From Calliopum simillimum (Eukaryota; Arthropoda; Insecta; Diptera; Lauxaniidae): a DNA stretch of 64,000 bases. Every line of letters starts with the position of its first letter. Position 1 is the stretch's first letter. Of the stretch, positions 33,077-43,901 are shown in pieces. A program made the position numbers and the translations under genes. The stretch spans positions 26,651,964-26,715,963 of the forward strand of contig OX638370.1 of assembly GCA_951812925.1 (NCBI GenBank). Direction: 5' to 3'. Below the pieces are notes generated by a model. The model had not been told where the DNA came from. It saw only the letters and a list, made by a program, of their open reading frames with translations, and did not search any database.

Positions 33077-33929
33077 GTATATCTCTGAAACGGCTTAATA
33101 AGCTCCGATATTGTATCGGAGCATATACATCATAGCTGCCCGTCTAGAGTAAAATTAAAAAAATTTGGCACTCGCATAAAAAGTCGTGGCCCCCATGTAA
33201 AATTAATAAAAAGAAAACATAAATTTTTTAAAATTATTGAAAACAACAACCAGCAAAGATTTTTAAATTCACAGTTACTTGTGCGAGTGTTTTTTTTTTC
33301 GCAAATCTAAAAAATCCTGAAAGTTCATAAATTGATCAAATTTGTTGTTGCCATTGTGTGTTGTTGAAAAAACAACAACAAAACACAGCCTTGTGCGGTC
33401 GCAAAAAACAACAACAAAGTTTACGCATATGTTGTTGCTGGTGGTCGATCGCAATTCTTCAAAATTTCGCATATGCCGTTACTTGTGTGTGCGATTTTCA
33501 TTTGCAATAATTAAATTTTGCTGTGGCACGTGAGATCAAGTGATTTTCAAATAATGGCACTTTGCGATGGCACGCATGGGCAGCTATGCTTTAAGGTCTC
33601 AAAACACAGATTTTAACACTTTTAAGCAAGATTTCAAGAAAATTAGAACCAGTTCAGCATATTCGGTATTATTTTCGTATTCAATAGACCAAGATTATTA
33701 CATAAATTACTTGTTATTAGAACTAAGTAGTTTCAGATTTTAGATTATATTGACAAAATTAAACGGAAGTTTCATAAATTATAATTTAAAAGACAATAAA
33801 ATTACACCAACCAACATTCCAGAGAATTAATCTTTGTTTCAATAAAATCAGGTAAATTATGTATTAGCACATCATCTCCATACTTCGATTTCCCATAGAG
33901 ATTTTTCTGTCTGATAAAAATCAAATTAA
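33077..33929. other. End of foldback 2 and spacer upstream of gene 3
   Basis: 33077-33098 is the outer end of foldback 2. A perfect hairpin GCTCCGATA-TTG-TATCGGAGC lies at 33102-33122. Next come repeated GTTACTTGTG phrases (33275, 33478) and an AACAAC/GTTGTT-rich region (33340-33440) with a local inverted repeat around GTTGTTG-AAAAAA-CAACAAC. No gene. Confidence 0.5.
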
Positions 33930-34004
33930 GTCATTTAGTTTAATTAGTTCATAATTTGAACATAAGCCCTCCACTGCTACAAAGCAAAATAAGTCATTTC
34001 AGTT
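33930..34004 (+). promoter_or_regulatory. Conserved IR promoter block, gene 3
   Basis: AGTCATTTAGTTTAATTAG then TTCATAATTTGAAC, followed by CATTTCAGTTCTA with the A at 34001. The leader is only 35 bases, the shortest in the set. Confidence 0.6.
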
Positions 34005-34035
34005 CTACTGCAAACAATCGCTCGTTAACAACGTG

Positions 34036-36347
34036 ATGTATTTTAAATACTTTGTTCTAGTATTATCAGTATATCTTACCACAGTTGCATCTCAAATGCG
34101 ATTGCAAGATCGACAATTGAAATTTTTAGTCCAAATAACAGAGAATCTGCCACATCTATACAAATATGACAATATAATATTGTACCGCATCCAGAATCCT
34201 AGCAAAGTCATTAAACTTAATTTAACAATATATGATGAAGCAACATTGTTTTTGAATGAACCTAGAAAGCCTATGGAACGCATTTTCACTCAAAATAAAC
34301 AAGCACCTGCGATGGTTTTCTGCGTAGACCCTAGGACATATGTAAAAGGAACCACTAGAATACCGAATTTGAGCAATATATTAACAAATAAGAACTTGGC
34401 GATTGTAACACTGACAAACTTATTTAACAATGAGCTGCTGGAGTTCGTTGCCATCTCTTTGAGTGCCAGCATTGAGACGAAAATTATTTTTTTTCTGATG
34501 GGAAATGACTTGATTGAGATCCCAAATATTAAACGTATGGAAAATATGCAAAATTTTTTCCTTTGGTGTTGGGCTAAGAACTTCTTGAATGTGATTTTAG
34601 TTTTTCAAAGAGATTATTTCGCCAATGCATCAGATTTTACAATGGAGATATTTACGTATACGCCATTTCCCAAGCCCATTCAGTTGATATGCTTAACATC
34701 TATGCCTGATGCATCGCGGTATTTCACGCAGAAAACTTTAGACTTGCAGGGTTATGAGTTTAAGACTCCCGTGTTACAGGATAAACCACAAGTCTTTAAA
34801 GTGAGTACTAAGTGATAAAGGTCGTTTAAATTAAAATAAAGTTTTTCTTCGAAAAAATAGTTGCGTCGTTAATTATGGCATATTAAAACTGATGTAGTCT
34901 TTGACGAGGATTTATTACATGTCACGGATTATACCACAGCTAAAAAAAACTGACTTTACTTGCATTCTAACTGCAAAGTGTTTTTTACCCAACTGCCAGT
35001 CTTAATTCAAAGTTTCTCGCTAGGTATCGCATCAGCTAAGCTTATATTCTTGTATAAACGAATCTCCTCGGTTCGCCCTCTGATATAATCTAATCTACAT
35101 CTAATATCGTCAGTGATACTTTCTTATCAATATTAACTCAATATACTTTCTATATATATTTAATTTTTTAGGTAACTAATCCCAAAACTGGAAAAACTCG
35201 AATTTCTGGAAATATCGGTCGACTTTACGTGGAATTTGTGCAAAAACTCAATGGCACATTTGTTGAGCTACCTACTGATGAAAAACATGCGAAAAATACT
35301 TCAACCAGACTGAGTTACATTGTCAAGAATCTGAAGGAAGGACTTTTTGATATTGGTATACATCCGTTTAGTTTTCTTGTAAATACTCGCCTGAGCGGTA
35401 GTTATCCAGTAACAAACTCTAATTCGTGTGTGATATTACCTGTTGTATCAGAAATGAATCGTGCATACTACATACCCTACACCTTTAATATCACAATTTG
35501 GCTGTATTTACTATTGGCATTTGTACTATACACACTATTACAAATGCTTGGATACTATCAAAGATTTCAGCGTATTAACCCTGATGTTGCCTTTGGAATT
35601 ACACTCACTGGTATGCTGAATTTACCGATGAGCTTTAGGCTGCAGGATAACTTCAACAATGGCATGATAACTCAACGTCTCGTACAAATTTCACTAACAA
35701 TCACAGGTTTAATTTTCACCCAGATGTATGTAACCTCACTGACTTCGCTGTTGAGCACCACCATATATGGACAACAATTGGAGACTGTAGAGGATTTACG
35801 TGCAGCAAATATAACTCTAATGATATTGGATCATCAGTATGGAATTTATACAAAGTCAAATATATTACCAGAGAATTTTAGTTCAAATATGATTTTTAGA
35901 GATAGTGAAACGATTTCACGTCATCAGTCCTCGTTGAATGCCTCATTCGGTTATATTGTCTACCAAGAAGAGTGGAAAGTAATGCGTCGTTTGCAGGCAA
36001 GTCTATGGAAACCAGTTTTCAGAATCGCTTCGAAGCTTTGTATACCAAATGTCTACTTCGCATTGCCAACAAAATTTAATTCTCCATTTTATGAGCCGCT
36101 CAAACAGTTTACACTATGGACTCAAGCTGGTGGCTTGGACAACAAATGGAGTGATATGTCTTATTCAGATATTCAACAGAGTAGTATGACAAATCTTGTT
36201 GATAATTTAGAGCGTCCAGCACCGATTACATTGGAACACTTAATGATACTTTGGTATATTTGGGCTGGAGGTATATTGTTGGCCTTGAGTATATTTGGTG
36301 CAGAGTTGTGCCTAGCGGGAAAGTTATCAATGAAACATAAACGTTGA
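34036..36347 (+). CDS. Divergent ionotropic receptor (IR), gene 3
   Basis: Exon 1 is 34036-34800 (255 codons, donor GTGAGT). Exon 2 is 35172-36347 (391 codons, after TTTTTTAG). The predicted protein is 646 aa. The first codon of exon 2 is GTA (Val), so the open frame is longer than a start-codon search suggests. It has the same layout as gene 1: signal peptide ending TTVASQ, split S1 lobe, M1, pore loop, M3 with MYVTSLTSLLSTT, S2, last membrane segment, and a C-tail extended by a few residues ending SMKHKR. The N-terminal half of exon 1 is clearly diverged from genes 1 and 2, while the last ~85 codons of exon 1 are almost identical to them. That points to gene conversion or strong constraint. 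Confidence 0.85.
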
Positions 36348-37625
36348 ATTAAAGCAATTGTAAGAGAATTGTATATTAGGAGCTCATGATGTATCATGGG
36401 AGAGTATGATTAAGTCAACAGAGTAAGAACAAACTTATCTTTTTGGTAGTTTTTAACAAGAGGTATATTTGAAATCAAAAAATTGTTATTTAATTATATT
36501 AAACATGCGGCATATTCGAGCAATTGTATTGGATAAATACTTTATTTGCTAATAGCTAACATATCATTTTTAAGATATTACAAATGCTTATTAACTATAA
36601 ACAAATAATTGATTTGGAGGAAACTATACTTATTAAATTATTTTAAAATTACAAAACAGATCTATTTCTGTAATGGTTTTAAATAAAAAATACAGTGTTG
36701 TAAGGCTAGTTCTATGACTTATTAAAAATTAATCATTGGTAAAATGATTTTAGCAATAAAAATATTAAAAATGTTTTGTTTGAGAAAGTATTCAAATTTA
36801 ATCAGGTATGTTCTGAATTCCGATTCACTTCAGAATTGGAATTATATCAATCTTCAAGTGCTTTGTCTTGCACTGATTTCAACAAATATAATGCGCTATC
36901 GGTATCTATCCGATTTACTAAAACATTAGTTCGATTCTGTGTGAATTATCGAAATGCGGAACACCTTAAATCGGGTTCAATTCCGATTTCAATCTAAATC
37001 GAATTTCAGAATAGTGGTAAATGTTTTCATAAACTCTGTGAAAGTTACCTTAGGGATATTATGGAATTCATGGTCAAAGTCAGACTCTCTGATAGGTGTA
37101 CAAATTATGCATACGAAGTTCTCCATATGAGCCTTTTTCGAGAAAAAAAAAAAAATATTCAAAATATGAAATATGATTAATTTATGGTTGCTGCGCACAA
37201 ATCCTTAGTATATTAAAAATTTTAAAATCCAAAATTTTTTTTCTACACTTAAAAAAAAAATTGTCACAAAACACCAAAAATATTTAGAACTTCAGAAGGA
37301 ATTGAGGCATCTTAATATTTTTTTTTCTGTATACTGAAAACTATTACAGCTCTATCATTTCACACAGGACACTTAGGAATTAACTTTTGAAGGTATGAGT
37401 GTAAAAAACTATAAAAACTAAATATTCCATATCGCATTTTTTAGACAAAAACTTATAAAAACATTAATTTTAGCTGACTTATGGGTGGTGGATACAAATT
37501 TGAAGTCAATTTCCTCTTTTAAAGTCTCAAACTATTGCTAAAAAAAAAAAAAAAATTAAAAGTAATAAAGTAGAAAAAAAGTTTGGAAAAAAAATTTATT
37601 ATAACATGCACTTTTATATGAAAAG
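36348..37625. other. Downstream flank of gene 3 and spacer
   Basis: 36348-36995 matches 40946-41570 downstream of gene 4, for example CATATTCGAGCAATTGTATT, ATAAATACTTTATTTGCTAA and GCGCTATCGGT/GTGCTATCGGT. It includes an AATAAAAAA candidate poly(A) signal near 36684. The remainder is AT-rich with A runs and no recognised gene. Confidence 0.55.
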
Positions 37626-38430
37626 TATAATTTAACAACTTAACCTAAATTTTTTTGGAAACATTCATCGATATTCACATTATCTAATAAATCTAACATT
37701 TCCGGGGAACATATTTTTTTCAACTCTTTTTGAGTTCGGACATGCCTGAATGATGAAATCTTGCGGTCTGATAATGCAGTCAATATATTGAAGATATCTT
37801 CGATTTGCGCTTTTCGGGAAATCTTGCAGGTATTCATGTATATGTATTTTTTAATAGTCTTTATTTTTGGACTCTTGTACCATTTCGGACAGTTCTCCAA
37901 TTGGTAACAACTGATATTGTATTATGTCTCTATTTTTCCGAGTTCACGCTTTTCCTGCAGTTCAAGACATTGCGGATAACTTGCAACCTTTTGACAAATT
38001 CTCCATCAACACCCGTTATCTCTACGGTTATCTCATTTCTATCGAAGAATGTTCTAGCTGTATTTTCATCATTCGTATTTCCAAATTTTTGTAGTGTTTG
38101 GTGAACTCCAATTCCAAGTTTGTTACGGAATTCTTCTTGAATATTCTTTTTTCTCGCAGATTGTTTGTCTTTCGTTGGAATGCTCTCATTAAAACTTTCG
38201 CCATTTTGTGGAAGAGTGAACACAAGATTAAGGATAAATTCGATACAACTTATTCTTGCATGTAATGGGGATATTCCGTATTCGTAATTTTCCTCATCTT
38301 CCATATTTTCGTCGACGTTTTGAAATTTGCTTTGGTGCCTTTTACAAATTGAACAGTTTTTTGATTTAGTTCCATCAACACTCAAATAATTATTTTCAAA
38401 TCCTACATATGCGCATTTTTGGGTTCCCAC
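37626..38430 (-). pseudogene. Transib/RAG1-like transposase remnant
   Basis: Two minus-strand frames plus a connecting third frame give one C-terminal transposase fragment. In order: CSICKRHQSKF (zinc-binding C-x2-C), ISPLHARISCIEFILNL, the motif TNDENTARTFF, ITGVDGEFVKRLQVI, then after a frameshift QYQLLPIGELSEMVQESKNK (near 37880-37925), and finally SRKAQIEDIFNILTALSDRK. TNDGNTARRFF and PIG-LSEE-Q--RNKDFR are signatures I associate with Transib-type transposases. The latter aligns with the RAG1 stretch around its last catalytic Glu, and the corresponding Glu (LSE) is kept here. The N-terminus and earlier catalytic residues are missing and frames are broken. The alternative is the related Chapaev group. 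Confidence 0.65.
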
Positions 38431-38716
38431 CGGTTTTTTTTTTCAAAAATTTCATTTAATTAATACTGTTTTTGACTTAATTTAAACATAGTATATAGCT
38501 TATAACATAAAAAAAATCTTACATTTATTTAAGAGCTGCCAAATGGATATTTTTTTTGACCTAAAATATTTTTAAAATTTCAATTCTGCCAAAAAAGTAT
38601 GACTTATACAAAACAACACTTTGCTTTAAAAACACAATTACGTAGTTACACTAAAGTAAATAATGATATGTTTTGATGTGGGTGCAGATTTTTCTGTCTG
38701 ATAAAAAATCAAATTG

Positions 38717-38795
38717 TGTCATTTAATTTAATTAGTTCATAATTTAAACATAAACCCTTCACTGCTCCCTACAAACTAAGTATGTCATTTCAGTT
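38717..38795 (+). promoter_or_regulatory. Conserved IR promoter block, gene 4
   Basis: GTGTCATTTAATTTAATTAG and TTCATAATTTAAAC, then CATTTCAGTTCTAGCG with the A at 38792, 47 bases before the ATG. GATTTTTCTGTCTGATAAAA just upstream is also shared with other copies. Confidence 0.6.
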
Positions 38796-38838
38796 CTAGC
38801 GCAAACAATCTCTCGTTAACACCGCTCACTAATACGTG

Positions 38839-40945
38839 ATGTCTTTTAAATACTTGGTTCTAGTAACTTCAATATATCTTGCCACAGTTGCATCTCAATT
38901 GCGAATGCAAGATCGACAAATATATTTGTTAACTAAAGTTGTGGAGAATCTCGCATTATTTTATGAGTTTGACAATTTTATAATATATCGCATGCAGAAT
39001 CCTGGCAAAAGCCGCACCCTTCACTTAACACTATATGATGAAGCGAAATATTTTTCGAATGATCCCGGAAACAATTTTCAACGCATTTTTACACAAAATA
39101 AACTAACGCCTATGATGATATTTTTCGTAGACCCAAGGATAAATGTTAAGGAAACCACTCTTATTCCGAATTTGAGCAATATACTGACAAATAAGAACTT
39201 GGCAATTGTAACACTAACAGAGTTATTTAACAATGAACTGCGAGAACTCGTTGCCATCTCTTTGAATGCCAGCATTGAGACGAAAATTATTTTTTATCTT
39301 ATGGGTAATGACTTGATTGAGATCCCAAATATTGAACGCATGGAAAAAATGCAAAGATTCTTTCTATGGTGTTGGGCCAAGAATTTCTTGAATGTGATTT
39401 TAGTCTTTCAAAAAGATAATTCCGCTAATGTAACAGATTTTAACATGGAGATTTATACGTATACGCCTTTTCCCAAACCCATTCAGTTGATATGCTTAAC
39501 ATTTATGCCTAATGTATCACAATATTTTACACGAAAAACCATAGACGTGCAAGGTTATGAGTTTAAGACACCTGTGTCTCAAGATAAGCCACATGTTTTC
39601 AAAGTAAGTTCTACTCGTGAGTGGTTGTGGTGGTCATTGTAATTAAAATGAAGCTTTTCTTTGATAAATTGGATTCTGCGCTAATTGTGCTATAATAAAA
39701 GATTTTTCTGTGAAAAATTCCGTCTGCGTCAGTTTCATATCAAAGTACCTACTTCCTGACTTAATTACACGAAATTTTTTTTTTCAGGTTACCAATCCGA
39801 AAACTGGCAAAACCAGAATTTCTGGAAACATCGGTCTACTTTACATGGAATTTGTATATAAGATCAATGGCACTTTTGTTGAACTACCTATTGATGATAA
39901 AATTTCAAAAAATAATTACGCTAGATTGCAGTATATAATGCAGATTCTGAACGAAGGTCTTATGCATATTGGCGTACATCCGTTTAGCGTTATTATAACT
40001 AATAACGAGAGCACTAGTTATCCTATAACCAACTCCAATTCGTGTGTGATATTACCTGTTATACCAGAAATGGATCGTGCATACTACATACTCTACACTT
40101 TTAATGCCACCATTTGGCTGTATTTACTTTTAGCATTTGTACTCTACACACTATTACACATGCTTGGATATTATCGACGATTTCAGTGCATTAACCTCGA
40201 TGTTGCATTTGGAGTTACACTCGCTGGTATGCTAAATATACCAACAAGTTTTACGCTACAGAATAATTTAAACGATTGCATGATAACAAAACGTCTTGTG
40301 CAAATTTCCCTAACAATCTGCGGTTTAATTTTCACCCAGATGTATGTAACCTCACTGACTTCGCTGCTGAGCACCACAGTATATGGACAACAATTGGAGA
40401 CCGTTGAGGATTTACGTGCAGCAAACGTAACTCTTATGATATCGGATCATCAATATACTATTTATACGATGTCAAATATATTACCAAAGAACTTAAGTTC
40501 AAATTTGATTATTAGGGGTAGTGAAACGATTTCACGTCATCAGGCCTCCTTGAATGCCTCATTTGGTTATATTGTCTTCCATGAAGAGTGGAAAATGATG
40601 CGCCGTTTGCAAGTTAGCCTATGGAAGCCGGTTTTCAGAATCGCCTCTAAACTTTGTATACCCAATGTGTATCTCGCATTGCCAACAAAATTCAATTCTC
40701 CATTTTATGAGCCGCTCAAAATGTTTACACTATGGGCCCAAGCTGGTGGCTTGGACAACAAATGGAGTGATATGTCTTATTCAGATATTCAACAGAGTAA
40801 TATGACGAAACGTCTTTCGGATGATATTGAGCATCCAGTATCGATTACATTGGAACATTTAATGATACTTTGGTATATTTGGGCTGGAGGCATATTGTTG
40901 GCTTTGTGTTCATTTTGTGCAGAGTTATGCTTAACGAGGAAGTAA
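38839..40945 (+). CDS. Divergent ionotropic receptor (IR), gene 4
   Basis: Exon 1 is 38839-39603 (255 codons, donor GTAAGT). Exon 2 is 39788-40945 (385 codons, after TTTTTTTCAG). The protein is 640 aa. It opens MSFKYLVLVTSIYLATVASQ (signal peptide). The channel core is retained: M1, pore loop (DVAFGVTLAGMLNIP), M3 (MYVTSLTSLLSTT then VYGQQLETVEDL), S2 and a last membrane segment. It is closest to gene 5 in exon 1 and shares its upstream flank, so 4 and 5 look like a recent duplicate pair. The intron is 184 bases. S1 reads NNESTSYPITNSNSC, with no Arg aligned to the canonical glutamate-binding position. Confidence 0.85.
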
Positions 40946-41574
40946 TCAATTAAAAATAAATGTTGAATCAAGGCAAAAGTAAGAAAATTGTATATTAAGA
41001 GCTCATGATATATCATGGGAAAGTAAGAACAAATTAATCATTTGGTAATTTTTGACAAAACCAGAAAGTTTATAATTAATTATATTAACCATGCGACATA
41101 TTCGAGCAATTGTATTGGATAAATACTTTATTTGCTAATAGCTAGCATATCATTTTTAAGCTATTACAAATACTTATTAACTATAAACAAATAATTGATT
41201 TTGAGTAAACTATACTTATTAAATTTTATTAAAAGTACAAAACAGATCTATTTCTGAAGTGGTTTTAAATAAAAAAAAAAATGTGTTCTAAGGCTAGTTC
41301 TATGACTAATTTATAATTTCAAACAAGTTAATCCTTAATCATTGGAAAAACTATTTTAGCAATAAAAATACTGAAAATTTATTGTTTGAGAAAGTATCCA
41401 AATTTAATCAGGCATGTTCTTAAGTCCGATTCACTTCGGAATTGGAATTAAATCAATGATTTTAAGAAATAAAATGTGCTATCGGTTTCTATCCGAATTT
41501 CCAAAACATTAATTCAATTTAGTGTTAATTATCGAAAATCGGAACACCTAAAATCGGATTCAATTCCAGCGCAG
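40946..41574. other. Downstream flank of gene 4
   Basis: Homologous to 36348-36995. It contains the candidate poly(A) signal AATAAAAAAA near 41267. No gene. Confidence 0.5.
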
Positions 41575-41682
41575 AACTTTGGTTCGTCTACAACAACCAC
41601 TATTTTGATTTTTTTTTTCAAATCTCTCGGAACTACAAACACAAAAATATTTTTTTCCTGTTCTTTTTGGTTCGTCTACATA

Positions 41683-42885
41683 CGTAGGCTGCTCGATATA
41701 TTTCTGGCCTAGGCGACACTAAGTGTTGCCAGGTGCAATCTGACATTTCTATTGAAAAGTTTGATATTTTTTAGCATAAACGTACTCAGAACGTTTTGAC
41801 GTACGACCATCATTTGTGTTGTTTACAGTGACTTGAAAAAATCAATTTGGCAAAAAAATGGAATTAACTCGTGAACATTTTCGTGCGATCATTTTTCACA
41901 ACTTTCGACGTGGATTATCACATGGCAATGAAGCTCCATCCTATAGCACTGTGAAAAACTGGTTTAATGAATTCAATCGTGGCCGACGCTCGCTCAAAAA
42001 CGAATTCCGTGAAGGTCGTCCAAAAACGGCCTTTGTGCCAGAGAACATTGATGCCATGCGTGAACTGATAATGCAAGATCGTCATGTAACGTACCGTGAG
42101 ATAGAGGCATCCTTGGGCATTTCTCCCACCAGTATACATTCGTAAAAAAGGTTTGTTCTCGTTGGCTCGCGTCGATTGGTGCAAAAAAATGTTGAAAAAA
42201 TACGATCGCGGTGCTTCAAAAGACGTTTATAAGATCGTCGCAGGTGACAAATCATGGATCTATGCGTATGAGCCCGAAACAAAACAGCAATCGACCGTGT
42301 GGGTCTTCGAAGACGAGCCAAATCCAACGAAAGTTGTTCGTAGAAGAAGCACTTCGAAGCAAATGGTCGCCTGTTTCTTTGGCAAAACTAGTCATGTGGC
42401 AACTGTTCCTCTTGAGCAATGTAAGACGGTCAATTCTGAGTGGTACACCACAATTTGTTTGCCTGAAGTCTTCGGAGAAATTCGAAAAACGAACAAGAGA
42501 AGACGAATCATTGTTCACCATGACAAAGCGAGCTCTCACACATCGGCTCAAACCAGCGCCTTTTTGACCGGCCAAAACGTCGAATTGATTGGTCATCCGC
42601 CGTACAGCCTCGACTTGACACACAATGACTTCTTTTTATTCCCGCACATCAAGAAAAAAATGTGTGGTCAATGATTTTCGTCGCCAGAAGATGCTGTTGA
42701 AGCGTTCAAAAACCATGTTTTGGAGGTGTCTCAATCGGAGTGGAAAAAGTGCTTCGACAATTGGTTTGAGCGCATGCAAAAGTGTATAAATCATGCTGGA
42801 GAATACTGAAAATCAATAAAACCATTTTTGATGATAAATATTCGCATTTTCATTATTAGGCCAGAAATATATCGAGCAGCCCACG
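41683..42885 (+). mobile_element. mariner (DD34D) element, internally deleted
   Basis: The ends GCTGCTCGATATATTTCTGG (41688) and CCAGAAATATATCGAGCAGC (42861) are perfect reverse complements. TA duplications lie at 41681-41682 and 42886-42887. The length is 1203 bp, slightly under a full mariner. It has inserted in a small inverted-repeat element between genes 4 and 5. Confidence 0.9.
41858..42809 (+). pseudogene. mariner transposase, broken
   Basis: The start MELTREHFRAIIFHNFRRGL is typical of mariner HTH regions. A deletion follows at once (GLS-HGNEAPSYSTVKNWF lacks the usual residues between). The first part ends in a stop at 42143-42145 after SPTSIHS. A deletion or frameshift then joins to ARVDWCKKMLKKYD. 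Catalytic positions remain: D of VAGDKSWIYAYEPE, D of VHHDKASSHTS, and D of THNDFFLF 34 residues later (DD34D). A stop after KKKMCGQ (42672-42674) truncates the C-terminal tail, which continues readable as VEAFKNHVLEVSQSEW to a final stop at 42807. It is non-functional; the TIRs could still be mobilised in trans. Confidence 0.9.
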
Positions 42886-43049
42886 TATACTTAAAACATA
42901 ATATATCAATAAAAACTTAAAACAACAAAAACAATTTTTTGTGATTGGTGTAGTTTCGAGAAATTTGCAAAATATTGTGGTTGTTGTAGGCTAGACACCT
43001 ACTTTTATTTCAAAAATCTTATCTTAACACGATTTTTTTTGTAACTTTT

Positions 43050-43870
43050 GTGGCATTCCTTTCACTAAGGATTTTATGGTATTATTTGGCAACTTTCCAA
43101 CTGCTTAACACCACTTTTTCGAAAATCTTCAGCATTCTTGGCTCCTTTTTTTGTTGCTCTTATCTCCCTTTTGACCAAATCCCAGGATTTGCTTCACGGG
43201 GCACCAAAAGCACATTATATTTGAGTACCATTCCAAGACCATTTTACATAAATAACAAGATGATAGGTCTGGCACAAGAAAGCGGAAACCTCATGCTCTC
43301 GTAGGAAAGGGTTAAGTTTTTTTCTAAGCATTCCTTAATGTAGAATTTGGAGTTTATTATTCCAGTGGTTACAAAAGAATTGCTCCTTTTGTTACAACTT
43401 CAGATTGGTTGCCAAACCAATACCTTACGAGGAAGTTTTGACAGGTTTTTTGACTTAAATTTTTCATCTACATTCCTCTGCGAGTCTGCAGTGTAAAATT
43501 CTTGGTTTGAAAGCTGCGAAAAATCGCCTAAAACATCCATGATGCAGTATTCGAATTTTTGAAAAAAAATGTATTTTCAATTTTTATATTTTATACTTTG
43601 AAAGTCTTCAGAACAGCCTGTTTTTTGGGCTTGCGAACTAAAAACTCTGAATACTCCACCTTCTGTGCCAGTTCTTTTGCATGAAAAGTTGGGGTTCTTC
43701 TTTAAAATTGCGACGATTTCCATCTTTTTGTTTTGGTCACGGACGGTTTTTTTTTTTTGGAACCTGGCTTTCGAAAGACATCCAAGTCTTCCTAAATTTT
43801 TTTAAAAACTCTTGATACCAATTTAGCAAAAACTTTTCAATTTCGAGCAATTCTGTTAATAGTTCAACTA
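43050..43870 (-). pseudogene. DD37E (ITmD37E/gambol-like) transposase remnant, copy 2
   Basis: The minus strand carries, in broken frames, the N-terminal and middle parts of the family. It reads EFLKKFRKTW (HTH region), a KKMEIVAILKKNP segment, FEYCIMD (first catalytic Asp), then EFYTADSQRNVDEKFKSKNL and KLPRKVLVWQ. Then come SFVTTGIINSKFYIKECLEK, a damaged second Asp region, and PREANPGIW in place of the NPP-C--LRPIE end. It complements copy 1 (3810-4240), which preserves the C-terminus. Stops and frameshifts make it dead. Confidence 0.75.
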
Positions 43871-43901
43871 AGGAAAAAATTTGAAAACAATAATTTTGGT
43901 A

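Larger units (their letters stand above)
41583..42996. repeat. Short inverted-repeat element split by a mariner insertion
   Basis: GTCTACAACAACCACTATTT (41586) pairs with AATATTGTGGTTGTTGTAGG (42971), and CTCTCGGAACTAC (41624) pairs with GTAGTTTCGAGAAA (42950). Without the 1.2-kb mariner in between, the host element would be only about 210 bp, the size of a MITE. Confidence 0.6.

Noticed and set aside
37930..38430. Host RAG1-like gene
   Set aside because: Frameshifts, missing N-terminus and no intron structure indicate a transposon remnant, not a domesticated gene.
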